DNA of 20,730 nucleotides, from NCBI GenBank assembly GCA_018398765.1, contig JAHBMJ010005861.1:38610-59339 (forward strand), in the 5' to 3' direction. Positions 7,953-15,450 of the stretch are shown here, piece by piece (the first letter of the stretch is position 1; the number at the start of each line of letters is the position of its first letter). This stretch comes from Chromera velia. Its lineage: Eukaryota > Sar > Chromeraceae. Position numbers and translations under genes: made by a program. Under the pieces are notes generated by a model. The model was not told the origin of the DNA and did no database searches. It saw only the letters and a list, made by a program, of their open reading frames with translations.

Positions 7953-9506
7953 TCACTTTGGCATCTCTTGCTGCTTCCCGTCTCCTGTGGTGGGATTTTC
8001 ATAAAAGGGGGAAGACTGGAGGGCCCTCCCGTTGATGAAGGCCTCCTGCATAGCCTTCTCTTGAAGACGAGAGGTGACGGGACGGAGACGCTCTAGAATG
8101 ACAAAGTCGTCATCCTCCAAATCGTCCTCTTCCTCCTGAGAGGTCCCGTCTGTCATGTGTGTGTGCATGTGGGGGTCTCTTGGGGGGATGTGCACAAAGA
8201 AGAGAGAACCTAGATGGCAGGGGAGGGGAATGTCTTTGGCTCCCGACCGTTGGAGGAGACGGTGGAGACGCCTGTGGACTTCTGCGGACATGGGGCCTTT
8301 AGCTCGGTCAGTCCACTCCTTTCGGTAATCGTATGTGATGTCCTGCAGGAGTGTCTTTGCCCTCTGGTCGGTTTTTTTGGTCATTTTCGTTCCCCAAATA
8401 TCAGTGGGGGCAGACGGGAGAGACTCAAAGGTGAGCGTTTCCTTTGTAGAAGGAAGGGGTTCTGCTGCTAGTTGGATCTCTAAGGGGGGAGAGGGGGGTA
8501 GATTGTAGTGGAAGGGCAGCTCCCCTCTGTTCTGTTTGATTCTTCCCGTCTCCAACACTCCGTGCGAACGCAAATGCAGTGGCAAAGACTGAGATTCACT
8601 TCCCTTCTCAGCCTCTGAGGTGATTCCTTCACCCACAGACGCCTCGACAGAAGACACCTGCCCCCCCTCCCCCTCCCCTGCCAGTTTGACTTCATGTCCC
8701 CCTTCTTCCTTCTTCAAAGACCTTTTCTTCTTCCCGCCCTTTGTGAGTTTCCTTCCCACAATCGCCCAAACACACCCCCAGTGAATTTTAAAGTCACTGA
8801 CTGAGAACCCTGCAGCTCTGACCTCTTCCACCGGCCGCCTGTTATCGAAGTACCCTTTGTCCCATGTTGTTCTCGGGTAGTTCGCATTCCCCACCGCCTC
8901 GTTGAACAGCTGCCCCAGGAGGTTTTCGGGAAGGCCGAAATCCATTAGAAGGAGACGGCCGTCGGGTTTCAACACTCTCCACATCTCCCGAAGTGTTTGG
9001 TGGGGGTGATGGGCAGTAGCGATGACGTGACTCCCCATGACGGTGTCGAATGTGTTGTCTGGGTATGGAAGTTTTATGGAATCTGCCTGTACTGCCAAGA
9101 CAGGAAACGCCGTCTCTACCTCCTTCCTCACTAACTTCCGTCTCAACTGTGCAAGCATGGGAGAGACGATATCGAGGCACGTCAGACTGCGCACCCGTCT
9201 CGATTCTGTCAAAGCAGACAGATTCCTCCCCGACCCTACATGAACTTCCAGCACGTGACCTTGGGCCAGACGGAAAATGTCTCGCCGTCTCTCATCAAGC
9301 TTCCTCCACTTCTCCTCTTTATCTGCAAACCAGTCCCACATGTCTGCCATGCGTGCGTAAAAATTAAAGCGGGTGGCTTCGGGAGGGAATTCATCCGTCT
9401 CCGGTTCGTAGAAGGACTTTTGCCTCGCCTGGCACAAACGGTAGTTCAAGTACCAAACCACCTGCCCGCCTGTGACAATATACAAAATAGGGCGCCAGTT
9501 TGACAT
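7953..9506 (-). CDS. membrane-anchored class I SAM-dependent methyltransferase (OMS1/METTL7-like)
   Basis: One uninterrupted minus-strand frame of 517 codons from ATG (9506) to TGA (7953). Residues 6-22 are a hydrophobic segment (PILYIVTGGQVVWYLNY), probably a membrane anchor. Residues about 85-190 form a Methyltransf_11-type Rossmann core: motif I VLEVHVGSGRNL (85-96), the acidic strand-2 end LTCLDIVSPML (D112), QADSIKLPYPDNTFDTV (140-156), and the post-motif helix MWRVLKPDGRLLLMDFG (175-191). The VLEV-x-VGxGRN form is typical of the yeast Oms1/METTL7 relatives, which are anchored in mitochondrial, ER or lipid-droplet membranes. The substrate cannot be told from sequence. A His stands where many homologues have Gly or Ala in motif I. 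After residue 255 there is a long low-complexity Lys/Glu/Gly/Ser linker, then a more ordered block (about 390-450, ITYDYRKEWTDRAKG) and an acidic tail. The extension makes it longer than usual for the family. Confidence 0.9.
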   Translation of the reverse strand: MSNWRPILYIVTGGQVVWYLNYRLCQARQKSFYEPETDEFPPEATRFNFYARMADMWDWFADKEEKWRKLDERRRDIFRLAQGHVLEVHVGSGRNLSALTESRRVRSLTCLDIVSPMLAQLRRKLVRKEVETAFPVLAVQADSIKLPYPDNTFDTVMGSHVIATAHHPHQTLREMWRVLKPDGRLLLMDFGLPENLLGQLFNEAVGNANYPRTTWDKGYFDNRRPVEEVRAAGFSVSDFKIHWGCVWAIVGRKLTKGGKKKRSLKKEEGGHEVKLAGEGEGGQVSSVEASVGEGITSEAEKGSESQSLPLHLRSHGVLETGRIKQNRGELPFHYNLPPSPPLEIQLAAEPLPSTKETLTFESLPSAPTDIWGTKMTKKTDQRAKTLLQDITYDYRKEWTDRAKGPMSAEVHRRLHRLLQRSGAKDIPLPCHLGSLFFVHIPPRDPHMHTHMTDGTSQEEEDDLEDDDFVILERLRPVTSRLQEKAMQEAFINGRALQSSPFYENPTTGDGKQQEMPK

Positions 9507-10403
9507 TCTCCCTCAAATTCCTTTTTGTAGTGGGAGGAGGTAGACAGGACGGACAGGAAATTGAGAGGGCAAAATCTTGACCCCTCCGGAGTCCGAGTGA
9601 ATCAGAACCTTAAAATCATTATTTCCGCTCGAAGAAAAACAGTGTCAAGGCCCTCAAAATGCAATGAATATTGAACAACCAGGAGGTTCCCGCGATTGAT
9701 TCAGTGTACTCAGCTTCTCTTCCAGCGTCCCTGTACTTTGCTATAGAGAAAAACATCGCCCAGACCATGCATACGACGCCAGGCATGGGAGCACCCGGAG
9801 CAGCACTCGAATCGCGCGAAAATGCGCGAATCGGCCGGCTCCTTTGGCGGGCGATGCTACAAAGGAGCCGGCCGATGCTAAAAGTGCAACTTCTTTTCTC
9901 GAAAAACTCGAAGTGCACGAATAAATTAGGGGGGGAAAAAGGAAAAATTTCCAAAAAAATATAGAACCCAAATTCAAAAGTTGAATCAAAACTAGAATCA
10001 TGCATCCTTTGAGACTGTTCGTGAAGCATTTCAAGGCACTCACCTATTTAACTTCACCGCTCAGGTGAACGACCATGCAGACTGACTGACACATGCAATC
10101 TGACACATGCATATATTTTTCGATCATTCCAATGAGGCTCTCCGCCATTCTCCGCCCCTTGCATTCCTTCCACCCATTCGTTTGCATATATTAACACTGG
10201 GGATTTCATGTGGCTTGGTTAGTAGTTACGTCCCTTAGGCTTGGTTCGCATCTTCGAAGGACACTGAGTCAAATACATAGTCGCTTTAAAGTTAAGCAAC
10301 ACCGTTGAACGCTGACAGGACTGCCCCTTAAAGGCCCCCTTTACCATTGTGTCATGCAACTTTCACCCATCTGAACACCCCAGCTCGTTTTTGACAGTGG
10401 ATC
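9507..10403. promoter_or_regulatory. divergent intergenic region between the methyltransferase and the next gene
   Basis: About 900 bases separate two divergent starts (minus at 9506, plus at 10404), so both promoters should lie here. No TATA box is obvious. The most distinct structure is the 17-bp stem-loop at 9830-9876. Long minus-strand frames (for example 9619-10029) run through T-rich and hairpin sequence and do not look like protein. Confidence 0.45.
9830..9876. repeat. perfect 17-bp inverted repeat (stem-loop)
   Basis: Left arm 9830-9846 (ATCGGCCGGCTCCTTTG) and right arm 9860-9876 are exact reverse complements with a 13-nt loop. The arms contain GGCCGG/CCGGCC. A smaller palindrome, TCGCGC/GCGCGA (9812-9817 and 9824-9829), abuts it on the left. 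The word CGATGCTA occurs both at the end of the loop and just after the right arm. The structure sits in the promoter region shared by two divergent genes. It may be a regulatory or structured-RNA element, or the tip of a small inverted-repeat transposon. Confidence 0.85.
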
Positions 10404-13340
10404 ATGAGCGCCTTGCACGCTGGAGCTAAAATGGCTGCTCCAGCCAGTCCAAAATTGGAAGAAACGAGACCGAAGAAGCATGCACGGCATGAAGATCCTT
10501 CAGGTGTGCCTTCCACTCAGTCTGGCCTTTCCTGGGTTTCTCCAGTTCTTCAAACTGTTTTCCTTCCCATCAACATCGTTCTCCATGGATTTCCGGGTGA
10601 GTTGACCAAACGGTTTCTACCAAAGCTCGCGTTTCCCTCTGCCAAAACTAACCTGCGTTTATAAAGTTCCATCCTGCCCGTGTGTCGTTTGTGTTGTGTG
10701 CATCGCAGCCCTTCCGAAACTCCAGCAGCGCAAATGGAGGGTCTCACTCTACGGCTACCTTGCTCCAGAACTTGATAAAATCGGTGTGCGGATCCTCCAG
10801 AGCTCGCTTGACGTGCATAAGGACCAAGAGGCAAAGCGTCTCAACGTCTCCTTCACTTGCAAGATCGCACAGAAGGTGGCAGGAGGAGAGAAGCCAGAAA
10901 AACAAGTTGTGGCTGCAGTTGTGAACCGCCTGACGGGTTTTGATGGACAGTTGGAAGCTGGTGAGAGGCTGTCGCCTTCGGAAAGAGCAGCCCAAGTATT
11001 GTTGAGGCAACGAACAGCGCAGGACTGGGACGGGATCTTTGACAGACGTCCGCAAGTGTCACAGACTCGATTCATTGTTTCGTTTCGTCTTACGGAAGGT
11101 TGGTCTGCGTGTCTGTTTGTTTCGTCTCGGAAAAGCTCTATCTCTGTATTCTACTGTCTATGAACCGGACAGGGATTCTTTGACATTTTCTACCGCTTCC
11201 TGAATAATCTGAGGAAAAGATCCCACAAGCGCACCTGCTCCTTCCTACTGTGTCAACCAGAGGCGCATCCTCTGCCAATTTTCTGAGGGTCCCCATTCCT
11301 GCATCTAGGTGTTGGCAGCTGCCTCCCTCCTCTCATTGTGTTTCTGCTCGCCCTTCACTTTTTTTCCCACAACGTCTTCTCTGACATGCCTTTGCATATG
11401 ATGAAGCCAAATGTGATTGTCCGTTTGAATGTGAATCGCTACCTGTCTTTCGTGGTGTCTCTTTGAAGATTTTTCACCGATTATGCCCCCCCTCCACCCC
11501 CCATCTCCATTCGTGCTGTAGAGGAGTGGGAAGCAGTCCTTCCTCCGAACGTCTTCGCCGAGATGTGCCGCACCCGCGTTTGCCGCAATCTCGAAGCGTC
11601 CAGACAGGTCGAAGTGGCAAAACGAACATCCAAGAAACAGAAACTAGTCGGGGAGTGCCCTTGGGAAGTAGAAATCCTCCCGGCAACCCCAGAGTCTCTT
11701 CTCTCTTCGCACGACGAGACCGAATGCTCGGTATGTCTGAGTCTGACGGCTCGTTTCAATCCTTTTGCAGGACTTCCCCTGGGAAAAGTGGTGGGGGAAC
11801 CAGGGGAAGCGTTGCGCGTGGGGGCAGAATCTCTCTTTATTGCTTTGCAGAAAGTACGTTGCTGGCAGGAGCCTCCTCTCCTGTGTCGTGCAACTGAGTC
11901 GTCTTCTTGTTCACATGGAGCCGCCGAGAGGCCTCTCGACGACTTCAGAGGACTGCTTGGTAGTACGTATTTTTCGTCCTCCAAACAAAAGGATGCTCGG
12001 AATCCACTTCCACGATCAGTGGAGATTAGCGTCGATCACGAAAGCTGGCCCATCGATGAAAGGGAACGCGAGCTTCTGGAAAAGGCTTTCGACGGTGTGT
12101 CTCAGAGACAAGTCATGCACACTGACGGCACACCGAAAGTCCCGGTTAAATGCTCTCTCCTCTCTCTATAGTTCAATTCTCCGTGTCGCATCTCTATCCG
12201 TGCAGCTCGGGACTTTGACTGACATCTGCATGCCTCTTTTGTTTCCACCTTGTCATCTTTTCGCGTTTGAATTTCTTGTTCCATCCGTCCGTTCCCGTTG
12301 CGTCGTTCGGGTTCCTGAATGCCGAAGAAGGACGCACAGCCCCCCCCATGCGTTTTCCCTTTGAGCCCTCACGTGTCTTCCCGACATGTTTCCGTTAATG
12401 TGAGCACCTGTTGTCCCGGGCCTGCTAGACTGCCTTCTCACCCTGCTGAGAAAGACAACTCTCTGTGAGCACACTTTCTGCGTCTTGTCTTACTGTTTGC
12501 TTTGCAGGAGCGTCAGAGAAGGACGCGCGGAGAAAGGAGACAATGCTGCGAAGTAAGCCCAAGCAGCGACACAGTGCACCGCCAAGTCAGACAGCACAGG
12601 ACGGGGATGTGATCGAAATTGGGGGTGGAGGTTCTGAGCAGCAAGCTGCAGGAGGGCCAGAGGAGCAGGAGGGTGAAGGGTCAGGCATGCAGGACCAGAC
12701 CATGGGAGGACAAAACGTTGAAGGTCCAGGGAGAGGGGAGCAAGACGTAGTATGGTCTGAGCGGCCACGAGTGGGAGGGCCAGAAAGGCAAGAGGTGCAG
12801 GGGTGAGGAACGGAAGAGCAAGCTGCCGCAGAATGGTCACAGGAGCATGAGATAGCAGGGTCACATGGGCACGCAATGGAAGCGTTCGAGGGGCATGCCG
12901 TAGGATTGGGGACTGCCAACGCGAGAGAAGCGCAGTTGGGAGCAGCGGCAGCTTCCAGCGCGAGCGACAGCGCCCCATTGGCCCACACTCCCACCGCAAA
13001 GATCATGAACGAGGCGGCAGAGACGTGGGACTTGGCAATGAAGAGTGCCAAAGAAGACGCCAAGAAGAAAAAAACGAGCATTTTACCGTCCGTCTTCTCT
13101 GAGATCAACTTGAGAAGCAATGGAATGGTGAACTCTTCGCAGCTTGTCACACAGGTAACGAAGATCTTAACAGGGAATAGAACAGTACATTTTGAAGACC
13201 TGAAGGTCTTCTTGGCGGAGCTGACAAAAAAAATGGGATACGCGGCAGCCCATGCAACGCTGAAACCTGCTTTTGTGGCGGGAGAAGCTCACCGCTGGCA
13301 AAAGGTGTGCTGTTCTAACCCTTCCGTTGACTGCCTGTAG
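10404..13340 (+). CDS. unknown multi-exon protein; exons 10404-10596, 10709-11098, 11522-12094, 12508-13340
   Basis: All junctions are GT-AG, phase 1 and frame-preserving. The donor GTGAGT at 10597 pairs with acceptor CATCGCAG at 10708; GTTGGT at 11099 with GTGCTGTAG at 11521; GTGTGT at 12095 with GCTTTGCAG at 12507. The introns are 112, 423 and 413 nt. The protein starts MSALHAGAKMAAP, has a hydrophobic stretch near residues 44-60 (WVSPVLQTVFLPINIVL), then LPKLQQRKWRVSLYGYLAPE, a conserved-looking helical block (QVVAAVVNRLTGFDG), EEWEAVLPPNVFAEM, a basic segment, and a Gly/Glu/Gln-rich low-complexity region in exon 4. An in-frame TGA at 12804-12806 would end it at 484 aa. The same frame continues to TAG at 13338-13340, ending with a Lys-rich helix and LVTQVTKILTGNRTVHFED. 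I recognise no family. Exon 4 could instead splice at 13305 (AAG|GTGTGC, phase 0) into exons to the right. Confidence 0.6.
12804..12806 (+). other. in-frame TGA interrupting exon 4
   Basis: The frame before the TGA (ERQEVQG) and after it (GTEEQAAAEWSQEHE) has the same acidic Gln/Glu/Gly character and stays open to 13340. Three explanations fit: a true stop, a base error or allele, or a 48-nt in-phase intron from GT at 12795 to AG at 12842 that would remove it. The intron would be much shorter than the others in this gene. Confidence 0.7.
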
Positions 13341-13379
13341 ACGTTGATTAAAAGAGTCCTGGTTTCTATTCGTGGCCCC

Positions 13380-14420
13380 CCCGGGTAGTTGACAGTAGTG
13401 GTTTCAATTAGCTAAAAAAATTTCAAATTTATTACCTAGTTTATTACGTATATACTTTATATGACTGAATTTGTAAGAGCGCGATAGGAGTGAAAGATTA
13501 CTTATTAAACCTATATGTATTTACATAACTCCAGTCTCCAGACCTAAAATATTGAAGTGCTAAAAAATATTAAGCAACTTGAAAAACGTTTTTTTTAAAA
13601 CTCATATGAGTCATATAGAAGTCGAATAGAAATCGATAGAAATGTCATAGAATTTGATAGAAATTTGGCCCTATAGAATTTCTATCAGATTTCTATTGAT
13701 TTTTATTAGATTTTAATTAATTTTTCAACACAATTCTATAACATTTCTATGAAATTTCTATGTATAACATTTCTAGGAGATTTCTATAACATTCTAGATA
13801 ATATTTTTATGACTTTTTATTAGGAAATTTAACGTACAAAAACTTTAAGCTACGTACTGTAAAAAAACATTTCTCGCTTGCCTCTAATCTTTGGAGCCTT
13901 ATTAGTTAGCTTGTTAGTGGCTTGGGATTTAGCGTCGCCATGTCGCTGGCTTAAACACAGTGGAACATTGACTTAAAGTTTGTTCCTAGCGTCTGGCCTA
14001 TACGTTTTTCATCTCTTCCTTCTGTCCTGGTTACTGCTCTCGGGATTTAACCCTCAATCATCATCATCATTAAAAAAAAAAATGGTCTGATACTGGGTCT
14101 GATAGTGTTATATTGCTCTGACTTAGCGTCTGGCCTAAGGTCTAACAATGAAGTAATAAACTTTGAATTGAAGCAGTAATTGCCCTATAAACTTATGTAT
14201 TGTATGAAAACTTGACTAACTAATATTAAATTTATATTATTAATGATCATAATAATCATAATAATAATTAATAATGATGATGATGATGATGATGATGACG
14301 CCAGTTCGGATGAATTAAAACATTGTTTTTTAATTATCTGAGTTACAGTCTCATTCATGGACTCAGTACTACTATGGTAGAAGGTTAAATAAAGTCTACA
14401 AAGTAGTAGTGGCACCTGTA
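13380..14420. other. AT-rich island 2
   Basis: Sharp transition to AT-rich DNA without coding frames. It contains an inverted array of ATAGAAAT/ATTTCTAT words (13620-13800), a 14-nt direct repeat TAGCGTCTGGCCTA at 13987-14000 and 14124-14137, a (TCA)n run followed by A11 near 14056-14082, and (GAT)n near 14273-14298. The words GTAGTGG near 13395 and 14408 lie at the two ends. It could be an old mobile element or a long intron between the two plus-strand exon groups. Confidence 0.55.
13625..13697. repeat. nested inverted repeats of ATAGAAAT / ATTTCTAT
   Basis: The inner pair GATAGAAATT (13656-13665) and AATTTCTATC (13677-13686) and the outer pair AATAGAAATC (13625-13634) and GATTTCTATT (13688-13697) are exact reverse complements, so the segment can fold as one interrupted hairpin. 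Further ATTTCTAT words continue to about 13800 in one orientation only. Confidence 0.8.
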
Positions 14421-14487
14421 TACTTCAAGCTGCAGTCGCCCCGCTGCTGTTGCTGTTGAGGCTGCACTTGACCCGATCGACTCCTAG

Positions 14488-14953
14488 ATCGACTCAGAGG
14501 AGGGCGCCGAAGAATTAAGGCGTCTGCGGAACAAGCGGGAAGACGGACTCTTGCCACCTCAGCTCTTCCGTCGTGTCTCAGCTCTTCTTCTTTCTGCTCT
14601 TCACGATATCGTGTTTTCGTGTGCTCTCAAAAGAAGGGGGGGGGGGCAGAGAGATTTGCCGACGGCTTTCAATTACCCGGCCAGCTCTAAACAACAAATG
14701 CATAGCATTTCGCGCTCTGCCACGCACAAATATGCTCGAAGCTTCTGACCGATGCTTGATTCTGCCTCATTTCGATGCGGCGGTAAACTTGTAGGGACAC
14801 ATGACAAAAGCATTCGGCTCTGCCCTACGGCATTTGCAGCTCCCCTGGCAGGTACGTGATATCGCTCAAGTGTGTTGGAACACCGGAGACATCGCTGACG
14901 GGCAAGGTCTTTGTCAGACACGAGACACAAGCACAGCACCAAAAAACCATTCT

Positions 14954-14993
<40 letters not shown>

Positions 14994-15093
14994 TCTTCTC
15001 CAAGGGCGTCACACCAGTCAATCGACTGCAACAAGCCAGCGCTGGGTGTCTGGTCTTGCTCGGGAGTTGATGTGCACGTTTCCTTTCCGAGAA

Positions 15094-15130
<37 letters not shown>

Positions 15131-15252
15131 TCAAACAACGAGAAAACGCAATTCTTCTCCAAGGGCGTCACACCAGTCAATCGACTGCAACAAGCCAGCG
15201 CTGGGTGTCTGGTCTTGCTCGGGAATTGATGTGCACGTTTCCTTTCCGAGAA

Positions 15253-15292
<40 letters not shown>

Positions 15293-15413
15293 CAAACAAC
15301 GAGAAAACACAATTCTTCTCCAAGGGCGTCACACCAGTCAATCGACTGCAACAAGCCAGCGCTGGGTGTCTGGTCCTGCTCGTGAGTTGATGTGCACGTT
15401 TCCTTTCCGAGAA

Positions 15414-15450
<37 letters not shown>

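Noticed and set aside
9619..10029. 136-codon minus-strand frame upstream of the methyltransferase
   Set aside because: Phe/Ser-rich product of T-rich DNA running through the stem-loop; no domain or splice context.
10245..10330. 5S-rRNA-like words (AAAGTTAAGCAACACCG)
   Set aside because: Resembles a 5S internal box A, but the expected box C (GGATGGGTGACC type) and the closing stem are absent.
11173..11285. Exon-like stretch GFFDIFYRFLNNLRKR after an acceptor-like GACAG in intron 2 of the unknown gene
   Set aside because: It needs a phase-0 join, but the preceding exon ends in phase 1. The phase-1 acceptor at 11521 gives a long consistent exon. A minor alternative terminal exon cannot be excluded.
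11731..11770. 40-nt GTATGT...TTTTGCAG segment resembling an intron
   Set aside because: Removing it shifts the frame so that it no longer meets the phase-1 donor at 12095 in the frame continued by exon 4. Retaining it keeps one frame throughout.
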